Shown here: piece after piece, positions 1 through 9,115 of the stretch
Layout of the letters: the number at the start of each line of letters is the position of its first letter
Numbering within the stretch: the stretch's first letter is position 1
Source of the DNA: Paraburkholderia sp. FT54
Lineage (GTDB): Bacteria > Pseudomonadota > Gammaproteobacteria > Burkholderiales > Burkholderiaceae
Length of the DNA: 64,000 bases
NCBI RefSeq assembly: GCF_031585635.1
Contig: NZ_CP134196.1
Location: forward strand, 558,001-622,000
Reading direction: 5' to 3'
Made by a program: the position numbers and the translations under genes
The notes under the pieces: generated by a model
Told to the model about the DNA's origin: nothing
Seen by the model: only the letters and a program-made list of their open reading frames with translations
The model's database searches: none

Positions 1-1
1 T

Positions 2-286
2 TCGATCCAGGCGGTCTACAGCGCCGTGCAGATGAAGCTGCCGATCACCTTCGTGATCCTGAACAATTCACGCTACGCCGCGCTGCAGGACTTCGCGCCT
101 GAGTTCGGCTTCGGTCCCGCCGATCCGGTGCAGGGTACCGATCTGCCTGGACTCGATTTCGTCGCGCTGGCCGCCGGCATGGGCTGCCAGGGCGTGCGCG
201 TGACCGAAGCGGAACGCCTGCACGACGTGTTGCGCGATGCGTTGGCTTCATCGACACCGAGGCTGGTTGAAATCGTGGTGGCGTGA
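2..286 (+). CDS. mdlC: benzoylformate decarboxylase, C-terminal part (cut by window edge)
   Basis: Only the last 94 codons are present. The segment beginning SIQAVYSAVQMKLPITFVIL, followed by NNSRYAAL, is the ThDP/Mg-binding end of a thiamine diphosphate-dependent decarboxylase, and the residues match benzoylformate decarboxylases better than acetolactate synthases. The enzyme decarboxylates benzoylformate to benzaldehyde in the mandelate pathway. The next gene, an aldehyde dehydrogenase starting 53 bases downstream, fits the following step (benzaldehyde to benzoate), so the two probably form an operon. The ThDP-binding start of the domain and the whole N-terminal half lie outside the window, so another 2-oxo-acid decarboxylase cannot be fully excluded. 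Confidence 0.8.
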   Translation, partial: SIQAVYSAVQMKLPITFVILNNSRYAALQDFAPEFGFGPADPVQGTDLPGLDFVALAAGMGCQGVRVTEAERLHDVLRDALASSTPRLVEIVVA

Positions 287-339
287 GCTTCAGCGCGAAC
301 CACGTACGCACTGATAAAACTTTCCGCAGGAGACAAACG

Positions 340-1791
340 ATGCAAAGCATTTCAATGCTGATCAACGGCGCGTCCGTGCAAGCCAGCAACGGCGCGACCT
401 TCGAACGCCGCAATCCGCTCGATGGCGAAGTGGCGACGCGCGCGCCGGCAGCGACCGTCGCCGATGCGGTGGCGGCCGCCGACGCCGCAGCCGCCGCGTT
501 TCCTGCATGGTCGGCCATGGGGCCGAGCGAGCGCCGTGCGTTGTTGATGAAGGCCGCGCACGCCCTGGAAACTCGCAGCGAGGCATTCGCCAAGATGATG
601 GCGGCGGAGACTGGCGCGTCGGCAATGTGGGCGGCCTTCAACGTCCATCTCGCCGCGGGCGGCTTGATCGAGGCGGCGGCGTTGACCACGCAGATCGGCG
701 GCGAACTGATTCCGTCCGACGTCCCCGGCAGTCTCGCGATGGGCGTGCGCCAGCCGGCCGGCGTCGTTCTCGGCATCGCGCCGTGGAATGCGCCGGTGAT
801 CCTCGCGGTGCGCGCGATTGCGTTGCCGCTCGCGTGCGGCAATACCGTGGTGCTGAAGGGCTCGGAAGTCTGCCCAGGCACGCACGGCCTGATCATCGAA
901 GTCCTGCAGGAAGCAGGCTTGCCGAAGGGCGTCGTGAACTTCGTCACCAATGCGCCGGCCGACGCGGGTGTGGTGGTCGAAGCGTTGATCGCGCATCCGA
1001 AAGTGCGGCGCGTCAACTTCACCGGCTCCACACATGTCGGCAAGATCATCGCGTCGACGTGCGCGCGTTATCTGAAGCCGTCGGTGCTGGAGTTGGGTGG
1101 CAAGGCGCCGTTGATCGTGCTCGACGACGCCGACCTGGACGCAGCGGTCGACGCCGCCGCGTTCGGCGCATTCGCCAACTCGGGGCAGATCTGCATGTCG
1201 ACGGAACGCATCATCATCGATGAGCGGATTGCCGATCGGTTCGTCGCCCAGCTTGCGCAGAAAGCGCGTGGACTGCCGCTCGGGGATCCGCGCAAGGGAC
1301 CGGTGGTGCTGGGTTCGGTCGTCGATATGAGTACCGTGGAGCGCTGCAATGCGCTGATCGACGACGCACTCGCCAAAGGTGCGACCCTCGTCTGCGGCGG
1401 CAAGGCCGACAGCACGCTGATGCCCGCCACGCTACTCGATCACGTGACGCCGGCCATGCGCATCTATGCCGATGAATCGTTCGGGCCGGTGAAGGGCATC
1501 GTGCGCGTGCAGGGCGAAGACGAAGCCGTGGCCTGCGCGAACGACAACGAATATGGGCTGTCGTCGGCGGTGTTCAGCCGCGATGTGGCGCGCGCGATGA
1601 ACGTCGCGAGGCGCATTGAAGCGGGGATCTGCCACGTCAACGGGCCGACCGTTCACGACGAAGCGCAGATGCCTTTCGGTGGGGTGAAAGGCAGCGGCTT
1701 CGGGCGCTTCGGCGGCCAGGCGGGGATCGCCGAATTCACCGATCTGCGCTGGATGACGGTGCAGACCACGCCGCGGCATTACCCGTTCTGA
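340..1791 (+). CDS. NAD(P)-dependent aldehyde dehydrogenase, probably benzaldehyde dehydrogenase
   Basis: A 483-residue protein of normal length for the ALDH superfamily. It has the PWNAPV substrate-entry motif, the GSTHVGK cofactor loop, the general-base Glu at residue 251 (LELGGK) and the catalytic Cys at residue 285 (NSGQICMSTER). It is closest in feel to the vanillin/salicylaldehyde/benzaldehyde dehydrogenase branch. The ATG at 340 is preceded by the Shine-Dalgarno sequence AGGAGA; the reading frame is open further upstream but without a ribosome site. Position directly after benzoylformate decarboxylase argues for oxidation of benzaldehyde to benzoate in mandelate catabolism. The aromatic aldehyde preference is inferred from context, not from specificity residues. 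Confidence 0.88.
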   Translation: MQSISMLINGASVQASNGATFERRNPLDGEVATRAPAATVADAVAAADAAAAAFPAWSAMGPSERRALLMKAAHALETRSEAFAKMMAAETGASAMWAAFNVHLAAGGLIEAAALTTQIGGELIPSDVPGSLAMGVRQPAGVVLGIAPWNAPVILAVRAIALPLACGNTVVLKGSEVCPGTHGLIIEVLQEAGLPKGVVNFVTNAPADAGVVVEALIAHPKVRRVNFTGSTHVGKIIASTCARYLKPSVLELGGKAPLIVLDDADLDAAVDAAAFGAFANSGQICMSTERIIIDERIADRFVAQLAQKARGLPLGDPRKGPVVLGSVVDMSTVERCNALIDDALAKGATLVCGGKADSTLMPATLLDHVTPAMRIYADESFGPVKGIVRVQGEDEAVACANDNEYGLSSAVFSRDVARAMNVARRIEAGICHVNGPTVHDEAQMPFGGVKGSGFGRFGGQAGIAEFTDLRWMTVQTTPRHYPF

Positions 1792-2046
1792 AGCGCCGGG
1801 CGAAGTAGCTGTAGTTGCGGCTACGGCTACGGCTTTAGCGGAAGCCGCGAGCCCCTAGTGCTTGCAGCGAATCCTCGCATCGAAAAGCCATGCATGCACG
1901 TCATGAGTTTTGCGCGAAACGGCAATGTCGAAAGCCGCTTGCGTGCTCGCATACTGACGATGCAGCGTGACCACGACAACATGACGACAACGACGCGTCG
2001 AGAAAAGTGCGGCGGCCAGACCGCAGACAAAACAGGAGACAGCTGA

Positions 2047-3462
2047 ATGACAAGTTATGTACCACCAGCCGGCGCGGCGAGCGCGGCAGGCGCCGCCGAC
2101 GTGCCCCTCGCCGGCCATCAGGCAGGTATCGAAGAGGGCGGTCATACAGTCGATATTGGCCGCACGCTTGACGAAGGTCCCTACACCACGATGCAGAAAA
2201 TCGTGGTGTTGCTCGCCGCGTTGTCGATCGTGCTCGACGGCTTCGATAGCCAGTTGATCGGTTTCGCGATTCCAGTGTTGATCAAGGAGTGGGGTGTCAC
2301 GCGTGCCGCGTTCGCGCCGGTGGTGGCGGCCGGTCTGATCGGCATGGGTATCGGCAGCGCCTGCGCCGGTCTGCTGGCGGATCGTTTCGGCCGCCGCTGG
2401 GCAGTGATCGGCAGCGTGCTGGTGTTCGGCGCCGCGACCTGCGGCATCTGCTTCGCGCCGGACATCGTGACGATCGCGGTGCTGCGCTTTATCGCCGGTC
2501 TCGGCATCGGCGGGGCGTTGCCCAGTTCGACGACCATGACCGCCGAATTCACGCCGGCTCGTCGCCGTACGCTGGCGGTCACCGCGACGATCGTTTGCGT
2601 GCCGCTCGGCGGCATGGTCGCGGGGCTGTTCGCGCATGAGATTCTGCCCGCCTACGGCTGGCGTGGCTTGTTCCTGGTCGGCGGCGTGTTGCCGCTGGTG
2701 CTTGGCGTCCTGCTGATGTTCACGTTGCCCGAGTCGCCGCGTTTTCTCGCGCGGCGCCCACAGCGGTGGCCTGAACTCAAACGCCTGCTCGGCCGGATGT
2801 CGCGGCCGGTGGCGAGCGGCTGCGTATTCGCCGACGCGCGCGAGCAGGCCGCCGAAAAACATACCGGTTTCACCGCATTGTTCCGTGAAGGCCTCGCTCT
2901 CGACACGGTGGCGATCTGGGTCGCGTTCTGCCTGTGCCTGCTGGCCGTCTACAGCGCCTTCAGCTGGCTGCCGACGATGCTCAGCACGCAAGGCCTGTCC
3001 GTCTCGATCGCGGGGGCAGGACTCACCGCGTACAACCTGGGCGGCGTCGTGGGCGCCTTGCTGTGTGCGGTAGTGATCGCTCGCGGCGGTTCGCGACGGC
3101 CGCTGATTCTCTGCAGCGCGGGCGGCGCGGCGAGTGCCTTACTGCTGCTCGGCGTGAATATTTCCGAGCACACCGGCTTGCTGATCTTTGGTCTTGGCGT
3201 GCACGGCCTGTTCGTCAATGCGGTCCAGTCGACGATGTTTGCGCTGTGCGCCTATGTTTATCCGACCCGCGTGCGGGCAACCGGCACCGCATCGGCGCTC
3301 GCATTCGGCCGGCTCGGTGCGATTGCGAGCGCGTTCGCCGGCGCGGTGGTGATCACGGCCGGGGGCGCATCGTCGTACCTGTGGATGCTCGGCATCGCAA
3401 TGGCGATCGTGATGATCGCGTTGATGGTAGTGAAGCGTCATATTCCCAAGCCCGGCGTTTGA
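2047..3462 (+). CDS. MFS transporter, aromatic acid:H+ symporter (AAHS) family
   Basis: A 471-residue, twelve-helix major facilitator. The helix-1 signature LDGFDSQLIGFAIP (Asp64, Asp67) and the loop 2-3 motif ADRFGRR (111-117) are those of the AAHS family (PcaK, BenK, MhpT-like), which import aromatic acids with protons. The central loop (about 250-285) is hydrophilic, as usual. The N-terminal 50 residues are Ala/Gly-rich and probably cytoplasmic. The start has a good AGGAG site (gcAGGAGACAGCTGA-ATG type spacing). It lies between the benzaldehyde dehydrogenase and a porin, so uptake of mandelate, benzoylformate or benzoate is the likely job; the actual substrate is inferred. Confidence 0.88.
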   Translation: MTSYVPPAGAASAAGAADVPLAGHQAGIEEGGHTVDIGRTLDEGPYTTMQKIVVLLAALSIVLDGFDSQLIGFAIPVLIKEWGVTRAAFAPVVAAGLIGMGIGSACAGLLADRFGRRWAVIGSVLVFGAATCGICFAPDIVTIAVLRFIAGLGIGGALPSSTTMTAEFTPARRRTLAVTATIVCVPLGGMVAGLFAHEILPAYGWRGLFLVGGVLPLVLGVLLMFTLPESPRFLARRPQRWPELKRLLGRMSRPVASGCVFADAREQAAEKHTGFTALFREGLALDTVAIWVAFCLCLLAVYSAFSWLPTMLSTQGLSVSIAGAGLTAYNLGGVVGALLCAVVIARGGSRRPLILCSAGGAASALLLLGVNISEHTGLLIFGLGVHGLFVNAVQSTMFALCAYVYPTRVRATGTASALAFGRLGAIASAFAGAVVITAGGASSYLWMLGIAMAIVMIALMVVKRHIPKPGV

Positions 3463-3687
3463 CGAAGCCGGTGTCCCCGGAGGCGGCGAGCGGACGCGGC
3501 GTGCCGTTCTCCGCGATCTGAAGCAATCAAACTTGCACCGTTGATGGGTGGCTCGCACAGCGCCGGGGATCGTCATGCCTGTAATTAGTATCGCTACATA
3601 AGAAACGCCTCGTATGACGTGCGCGTGGCGCGCTGCGCGCCAACGCATGGATTCATACGAGGTACTCATCAAGGAGAAGCGGAGAAC

Positions 3688-4824
3688 ATGAAAAACAAAC
3701 TCGCATTGGGCGGTGTGCTGCTCGGGATCAGCGCTACATCGTTCGCGCAGAGCAGCGTGACGTTGTATGGGATCATCGATACGGGCATTGAGCTGGTGAC
3801 GCATGCGAACGCGGCGGGCGATCGCGTTGTGCGCATGCCGGGCATTACCGGCGAATTGCCGTCGCGTTGGGGCATTCGAGGCAAAGAGGGATTGGGCGGC
3901 GGCCTGTCAGCGGTATTCGTGCTGGAGAGCGGCTTCAATACGAAGGGCGGCACGCTCAATCAGGGCGGACGGATGTTCGGACGGCAGGCCTATGTCGGAT
4001 TGGAGAGTCCATATGGCACGCTGACTTTCGGCCGGCAGTACACCATGACTTACTGGGCAATACTGGATTCCGATCTGCTCGGTCCAGACATCTACGGCGG
4101 AACTGGATCATTCGATCAGTACATGCCGAGCGCCCGCAGCGACAACACGATTGTGTATAAAGGCACCTTTTCGGGCTTCACGTTCGGCGCGACTTATTCG
4201 TTCGGTCGCGATTCGGCGGGCACCGGTAATTCGCCGGGGCAGGGCACGTGCGCCGGGTCGATTCCGGGCAGTTCGCAAAGCTGCCGCGAATGGTCGGCCA
4301 TGCTGCGTTACGACATGAACGGCTATGGCGTTGCGGGCGCCTACGACGAACAACGCGGGGGCCCGGGCGCGGCTGCAAACCTGTATGACGGCACGGCACC
4401 CTTCGCGTTGACCGACTCGGGCGACAAGGACGTGCGGATGCAACTCAACGGCTACGGGCACATCGGCCCGGTAAAGCTAGGTGCGGGCTGGCTCGGACGT
4501 CACGTCGAAACCGTGTCCCCGGCGTTGCCGGACGTGCGCTCGAATCTGTACTACCTGACGGCGGCATATGACCTGATGTCCGACCTTATCGTCGACGGTG
4601 GCGTGTACCGCATCGTCAATCGGGCCGACGACACGCGAGGCACGATCACCGCGCTACGCACCACCTATCTGCTGTCGAAGCGCTCCGCGGTCTACCTGCA
4701 GGGCGCGTATCTGTTCAACAGTCCTCATGCCGCGTACACCGTGAGTCAGGGCGGCGGGGGCACAACGCCGGCGCCGGGGATCGGGCAGCTTGGTGTCATG
4801 GCAGGTATCCGCCACTCGTTCTGA
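3688..4824 (+). CDS. outer-membrane porin, Gram-negative type (OmpC-like trimeric)
   Basis: A 378-residue porin of the Burkholderia Gram-negative porin family. A signal peptide (residues 1-20, cleavage after SFA) is followed by the standard mature start QSSVTLYGIID. The family landmarks WGIRGKEGLGGG, FGRQAYVGL and a final aromatic residue (RHSF, ending in Phe) for outer-membrane insertion are present. The ATG at 3688 is preceded by GGAGAA; an in-frame start at 3619 would add 23 residues in front of the signal peptide and is unlikely. It follows the AAHS transporter and may supply the same aromatic acid across the outer membrane. It shares the unusual 'HANAAGD-V-RMP' loop with the broken porin at 18399. 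Confidence 0.9.
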   Translation: MKNKLALGGVLLGISATSFAQSSVTLYGIIDTGIELVTHANAAGDRVVRMPGITGELPSRWGIRGKEGLGGGLSAVFVLESGFNTKGGTLNQGGRMFGRQAYVGLESPYGTLTFGRQYTMTYWAILDSDLLGPDIYGGTGSFDQYMPSARSDNTIVYKGTFSGFTFGATYSFGRDSAGTGNSPGQGTCAGSIPGSSQSCREWSAMLRYDMNGYGVAGAYDEQRGGPGAAANLYDGTAPFALTDSGDKDVRMQLNGYGHIGPVKLGAGWLGRHVETVSPALPDVRSNLYYLTAAYDLMSDLIVDGGVYRIVNRADDTRGTITALRTTYLLSKRSAVYLQGAYLFNSPHAAYTVSQGGGGTTPAPGIGQLGVMAGIRHSF

Positions 4825-4860
4825 GATACCGGTTCGCGGACCTCATAGAGGGGAGCGGCG

Positions 4861-5608
4861 CTAACAGATCCAGAGGTCGGTCATCAACGGCGGGATGCGC
4901 GGTCGCAGCGTGGATAGTGCCGGGCTTGGCGCGCGCGGAATGACAAGTTGTCCATCGCAAAGCCGGTCGGACGTGAAGAGGGGTCTTTCACCCTTAGTTA
5001 CGCGGGCGACCGGCATACGGCCCGCTGTCCTGATGCTGTCCACTGCCGACGATCCTTGCACACGCTCCACGCGGTTGCCCACCAGTCCATATCCGGCACC
5101 GGTCTGGCCTTGATAGTAAATCCACCAGCGACCCTCCTCGAATTTCATGAAAAGCAATGCGCGAGGCGACTCGGGCGTCCCGTAGCCCTCATGTGTCAAG
5201 GCGCCGGCCAGCTCGGATTGACTGGAGCGCTTGCCGTTATATTCCGATTGAAAGTAGCCGCCGCCGCCCGTCACGTGATAAACGCGGTAAGTCCTGTCGT
5301 CTATCTGATCAACGAGTAGCGAACAACCGGAGAAATCGGGTGTAAAGACAAATTTTTTTTGCGCTGGCGAGTACCGGTATGTCGCAAGAACTGCCTTGTG
5401 GCAGCCAGTAAGCGGGAATCGGGTCGTCGTCAGACGCGGCGTTCGTCGGTTCGATCCTGACCACTCCGAGTTGCCCGCCTTCCATTCGATGCAAATCGAT
5501 GGCATTGACCTGATCACGAACCGTAAATACGCCTGCGGTGGTCATGTAGTTTTGCGTTACGAACGCTCTTGTGTCTTGCAGAAAAAAGCGATTTATCCCG
5601 TTGGCCAT
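4861..5608 (-). pseudogene. frameshifted CNF1/BLF1-like (Cys-His) deamidase candidate
   Basis: Two adjoining minus-strand frames form one gene. The start codon at 5608 has a clear AGGAGC ribosome site and reads MANGINRFFLQDTRAF...YWLPQGSS. The frame is lost and recovered near an A8 tract (T8 at 5353-5360 on the plus strand). With seven A instead of eight, one 248-residue ORF results, running through SAKKFVFTPDFSGCSLLVD and YRVYHVTGGGG to a TGA/TAA-type stop at 4861. In that repaired frame Cys95 lies in an SGC motif and His111 follows 16 residues later. BLF1 of B. pseudomallei (Cys94/His106, LSGC) and CNF1 (Cys866/His881) use the same order and similar spacing. The homology is inferred from motif pattern only. 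No signal peptide or membrane segment is seen. It could be a decayed gene, a phase-variable gene or a sequencing error. Confidence 0.55.
5353..5360 (-). repeat. A8 homopolymer tract at the frame break
   Basis: Eight consecutive T on the plus strand, read as A8 on the coding strand. Removing one A joins the two halves of the deamidase-like gene into a single frame (747 bases, 249 codons). Such tracts are prone to replication, transcriptional and base-calling slippage. Confidence 0.7.
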
Positions 5609-6022
5609 GAAAGCTCCTGTCGTCCTGTCGTCCTGTCGGCTTGGAGTGACGCGTTGTCCGACGTCGGCCAAAGCTCGCTGGCTATCGGCCCTGGACCACG
5701 TGCGCCTACTTGAAAGCAGAACAACTCGGCGCACCGGTTTATTCCAGCAGTGCGAGCCTCAACGCGGAAGTCGACGCTAACTCTCCATCCATCACGGACA
5801 TGCGAGTAGTTCCGGCGAGCAAAGAGAATTCCTGCGCGCCGGCGGACGACGAGAAATGATTACCCGCAGATCAGAAGCAGTGCCGGCAAGGAGGCGAAGA
5901 TCGAAAGAGTGTCCCTGGCAAGACTGCTTCTGTTTCGGACCATCGCACGGAGACGCGATTTGTTCGAGAGACGGCCGTCAATTAACTCGAGGTCGTCGTT
6001 GGGTGCTGCTTTGCATCGTCAG
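5609..6022. other. 414 bases without a supported gene
   Basis: Contains the ribosome site of the deamidase-like gene (around 5612-5617) and a short tandem GTCCTGTC repeat just upstream of it (about 5616-5634). The ORFs here have no recognisable product or ribosome site. Confidence 0.5.
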
Positions 6023-6289
6023 TTATTTCGCTGGATCACTTGAGGTTGAGGTACCAGCGAACGGGGAGCGAGGCATCGGTGTGCCGTCCACAAAAGCAGT
6101 CGCGCAGCGCACGGCAAACTCATAAGCACAGTTCTGACTTGCGAACTGCCCAAGATCACCCAATGAGGTGGATTCGCCGTCTTCCTTCAAGATGCAGGCG
6201 CGGGCGACGAACGTGTTGCCGTATCTTATGCTCGACGGCTGAATCGCCGCGCCACGGTGATATAGAACCACAGGTGCCCCCTTCGACAC
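6023..6289 (-). CDS. small conserved-looking hypothetical protein (88 aa)
   Basis: Reads MSKGAPVVLYHRGAAIQPSS and continues with IRYGNTFVARACILKEDG, then GDLGQFASQNCAYEFAVRCA. The amino-acid composition is that of a real folded protein, and the layout resembles short Burkholderia hypotheticals with an 'IQPSSIRYGN-FVARA' core; this similarity is from memory and unverified. The first codon would be GTG at 6289 with no strong Shine-Dalgarno sequence. No signal peptide, membrane segment or catalytic motif is visible. Function unknown. Confidence 0.5.
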   Translation of the reverse strand: MSKGAPVVLYHRGAAIQPSSIRYGNTFVARACILKEDGESTSLGDLGQFASQNCAYEFAVRCATAFVDGTPMPRSPFAGTSTSSDPAK

Positions 6290-6599
6290 GTCAACAATGG
6301 AAAGGGTAGTGTAATGTTGTCAATTCCGAAGCTGTTGACCGTTACCTTTCTCCACGGAACGCTTAAATGTGACGAAAGATGGGGAATGGCGCTTGAAATA
6401 TTTGCTTCACATGGACTGGTGAGCGTTCCGCGCAACGTTTTTATGGGTTACCCACGTAGGTCTCACGAAGGCTTCAACGTGCTTTCGATGCTCTGGTTCG
6501 AGTCAGCGCAGCCAAAAAGGAAACTAAGATAATGAGGGCCTCACAGCGCAACTTTCGGGGCTAGTCTCCAAGGTGCCGGCGGCGAACCGGAGATGAGTT
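6290..6599. other. 310-base intergenic region
   Basis: Separates the small minus-strand hypothetical from the AraC gene. A weak GGAG site precedes the AraC start. A 72-codon plus-strand ORF (6314-6532) is present but has no support. Nothing else is seen. Confidence 0.5.
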
Positions 6600-7409
6600 A
6601 TGCCCGAAGAAGTCCAGTACAGTCACTCGACCGACATCCCTGGTTTGATCCTTAGCACGGCCCGGTTTGCCGAGTTTCGCTTCGAACCGCACTATCATCT
6701 CGACTGCCATATCGCACTCATTGCCGACGGAGTGCAGCGTCAATCATTCCGTGGGGAATCCCTGTTGCTTACGCGTGGCGCAATTCAGCTTATGCCTGCA
6801 GGCGAGGTTCATGACGGTATTGCGGATGCCGACGAGTCGTACACGCTGCAAACGTTTCGACTGTCGGCCGCGTTGCTGAATGGATTCGGGGAGGAAATCA
6901 CGGGCAAGCACTATTTCCCCTCTCAGGCCGCAGTGGTGCTGCAAGATAGCCGCCTCGCGGATCACTTGCTCAAAATGCACTCAAGCCTTCAGCAGGGCAT
7001 GAACGATCCAATCATGAACGAAACGCACGTTCTGGAATTGCTGGAGTCACTGTTTGCCCGCTTGAAGCAACCCTCCCCGCAAGCTATCTCCGGTGCCTTG
7101 TCGTCTCAGCAACTGCGACTTGTTCGGGAATTCGTCGAGGCGCATATTGCCGACAAGATCGTTCTGGAAGATCTGTCTCTTCTTGTCGGCCTCGATCGAT
7201 TCCGGTTCTTGAAACTGTTTAAACGCACTATCGGCATGACGCCTCACGCCTGGTTACTGCGCATGCGGCTGGAAAAGGCGGTGGCGTTGCTCAACGCGAA
7301 CAGGAACATGCCGATCACTGAAATTGCACACGCCGTTGGCTTCTTTGATCAAAGCCATTTCACGCGCGCGTTTCGCGAGGCGTACGGCGTGACTCCCGCT
7401 CGCTTCTGA
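6600..7409 (+). CDS. AraC-family transcriptional regulator
   Basis: A 269-residue regulator. The N-terminal half (about 20-150) is a cupin-type sensor domain (FEPHYHLDCHIALIADG, then MPAGEVHDG), and the C-terminal 100 residues carry the double helix-turn-helix of AraC proteins, with LEDLSLLVGLDRFRFLKLFK and the second-helix signature ITEIAHAVGFFDQSHFTRAF. The start has a GGAG site eight bases upstream. It is followed by a threonine aldolase gene on the same strand 108 bases later, a plausible target. The ligand is unknown; this cupin-AraC type often controls amino-acid export or catabolism. Confidence 0.88.
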   Translation: MPEEVQYSHSTDIPGLILSTARFAEFRFEPHYHLDCHIALIADGVQRQSFRGESLLLTRGAIQLMPAGEVHDGIADADESYTLQTFRLSAALLNGFGEEITGKHYFPSQAAVVLQDSRLADHLLKMHSSLQQGMNDPIMNETHVLELLESLFARLKQPSPQAISGALSSQQLRLVREFVEAHIADKIVLEDLSLLVGLDRFRFLKLFKRTIGMTPHAWLLRMRLEKAVALLNANRNMPITEIAHAVGFFDQSHFTRAFREAYGVTPARF

Positions 7410-7517
7410 CGGTGGCGCAGCAATTTTTTACAAGGCGGTTTGGTGACAGATTGGTAGCCTTCGGTTTCTGGCCTCGCGCCCATCCGGCGCGGCCTCCATC
7501 TAAGGCAGAAGCACCGA

Positions 7518-8555
7518 ATGACTACTTTCAGCTTTCTCGACGACTACAGCGAAGGCGCACATCCTGACATCCTCCACGCGCTGACGGACTCCAACTACAT
7601 CCAACAGGCAGCTTACGGAGAAGACTCGTACTCCGCCGAGGCAACGACCCGGATCAAGGCCTGCTTGGGCGACACGTTCGACGGAGCGATCCACTACGTC
7701 GCAAGCGGGACCATGGCCAATATCGTTTCGATATCCAGCTGCCTGCGTCCGCACGAAGCCGTCATTGCAGTGGACTCCGGACATATCGTAGTTAGAGAGG
7801 CTGGTGCTATTGAGGCCACTGGGCACAAACTCATCGTCGTTCCCGCTGTAGACGGGAAGCTCACGGCCGCCACTATTGAGGCCGCGCTTGCCAGCAATGC
7901 TCATTTTCCGCATATGGCAAAGCCTCGACTTATCTATCTGTCGAATGCAACCGAAATTGGCACCGTCTACTCCCTTGCGGAGTTGCGGGAGATATCGGCG
8001 CTCGCAAAGGAACGAGGCCTCATTCTATTTCTCGATGGCGCGCGACTGGGCGCGGCATTGGCGTCGAGCAAGAGCGACGTGACATTGGCCGATATTGCGT
8101 GCCTCGTTGACATTTTCTGGATCGGCGGAACCAAGGTAGGTGCGCTTCTGGGTGAAGCAATTGTGGTTTGCAATGCTGCGTTGACGGAGGATTTTGCCTT
8201 TCATGTCAAGCAACGCGGCGGCATGTTAGCCAAAGGGCGGCTACTGGGTATCCAGTTTCAGGAACTATTTGGCGGCAAAAATCTCTTCCTCGAAAATGCA
8301 AAGCACGCCAATGCCATGGCGGCAAAGCTCGCCTCTGGGATCGTGTCTGGCGGTTACGCTCTCGAGGCGGAAACGGCTACGAATCAAGTATTTGCAATGT
8401 TGCCCGATTCTGTCATTTCCGCTTTGAAGCGGCGCTTTGCTTTCTACGTTTGGCGAAAGTCGGATAACGATCATTCTGTGATTCGCCTGGTCACGTCCTG
8501 GGCCACACAAGAACACCAGGTCGACGCGTTTTTGGCTCGGCTCGCGCAACTTTGA
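7518..8555 (+). CDS. low-specificity threonine aldolase / beta-eliminating lyase family
   Basis: A 345-residue fold-type I PLP enzyme of the threonine aldolase family. Visible elements are the N-terminal YSEGAHPDIL, the LDGARLGAAL segment with the PLP-interacting Asp, and the Schiff-base lysine at residue 206 in FWIGGTKVGALLGEAIV. These enzymes split L-threonine or L-allo-threonine into glycine and acetaldehyde, or act on other beta-hydroxy amino acids. It follows an AraC regulator and is ended by a good intrinsic terminator. The canonical bacterial LtaE order is kept but several positions differ, so the preferred substrate may be a different beta-hydroxy amino acid. Confidence 0.85.
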   Translation: MTTFSFLDDYSEGAHPDILHALTDSNYIQQAAYGEDSYSAEATTRIKACLGDTFDGAIHYVASGTMANIVSISSCLRPHEAVIAVDSGHIVVREAGAIEATGHKLIVVPAVDGKLTAATIEAALASNAHFPHMAKPRLIYLSNATEIGTVYSLAELREISALAKERGLILFLDGARLGAALASSKSDVTLADIACLVDIFWIGGTKVGALLGEAIVVCNAALTEDFAFHVKQRGGMLAKGRLLGIQFQELFGGKNLFLENAKHANAMAAKLASGIVSGGYALEAETATNQVFAMLPDSVISALKRRFAFYVWRKSDNDHSVIRLVTSWATQEHQVDAFLARLAQL

Positions 8556-8583
8556 AGGCAGGCCGATGGCTGCCTTTTCGTTT
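8555..8583 (+). terminator. intrinsic terminator after threonine aldolase
   Basis: Seven-base stem AAGGCAG/CTGCCTT with an eight-base loop followed by TTCGTTT, starting at the stop codon. Confidence 0.7.
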
Positions 8584-8653
8584 ACCCCCAGCCCCTGGTT
8601 TATTCCGCGAGGTACGCTATGGGTAGATTGTGACCGGTATCTGGAGGCACTCC

Positions 8654-9037
8654 ATGCAGGAACAGAACATACGTGAAGCCCTGAATGCGCACTGGCGCGC
8701 GTCGGCAGTCGGCGATCTCGACGCGGAACACGCCATTTACGATGACGATGCCATCTGTGACTATCCCCAATCAGGTGAACGGATCCTCGGGCGAACTAAT
8801 TTGCAGGCACTGCGGAGCCATCATCCAGATAAGCCGTCAGGTTTCGATGTCAGGCGAATTCAAGGGGAAGGTAATCTCTGGATCACGGAATACACCATCG
8901 CCTACAAGGGGCGAGCGGCTTGCACGGTAAGCATTATGGAGTTCCGCAATGGCAAGGTCGTTCACGAGACCCAGTATTTTTCTGATCCCTTTGAGGCACC
9001 GGGTTGGCGGAGCCGATGGGTTCAGCAGATCGCGTGA
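8654..9037 (+). CDS. SnoaL/NTF2-like protein
   Basis: A 127-residue protein with the NTF2-like cone fold pattern: an N-terminal helix (REALNAHWRASAVGDLDAEHAIY), the DDDAICDYPQSGERILG strand-turn and a final EFRNGKVVHETQYF strand with the sheet-edge motif of SnoaL-like polyketide-cyclase relatives. The ATG at 8654 has TGGAGG eight bases upstream; the frame is open to 8630 without a ribosome site. Members of this group are mostly uncharacterised isomerase/hydrolase-like or ligand-binding proteins. It stands alone between two terminated genes, so context adds nothing to function. Confidence 0.8.
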   Translation: MQEQNIREALNAHWRASAVGDLDAEHAIYDDDAICDYPQSGERILGRTNLQALRSHHPDKPSGFDVRRIQGEGNLWITEYTIAYKGRAACTVSIMEFRNGKVVHETQYFSDPFEAPGWRSRWVQQIA

Positions 9038-9082
9038 CGTCGCCTTGCGCGGTTCGCTAACAGGACCTCGCGGCGAAACTGA

Positions 9083-9110
9083 TTGACTTTGCGGCATTCC
9101 CCCGTACAAT
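9083..9110 (+). promoter_or_regulatory. sigma70 promoter of the phasin gene
   Basis: TTGACT (9083-9088), 16-base spacer, TACAAT (9105-9110), 105 bases upstream of the phasin start codon. Confidence 0.65.
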
Positions 9111-9115
9111 GAATT

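Noticed and set aside
1858..2046. 62-codon ORF between the aldehyde dehydrogenase and the transporter
   Set aside because: No ribosome site or recognisable features; the region is best taken as the transporter's leader.
5856..6125. 89-codon plus-strand ORF overlapping the small hypothetical gene
   Set aside because: Cys/Arg-rich and without a start signal; the opposite-strand gene looks more protein-like.
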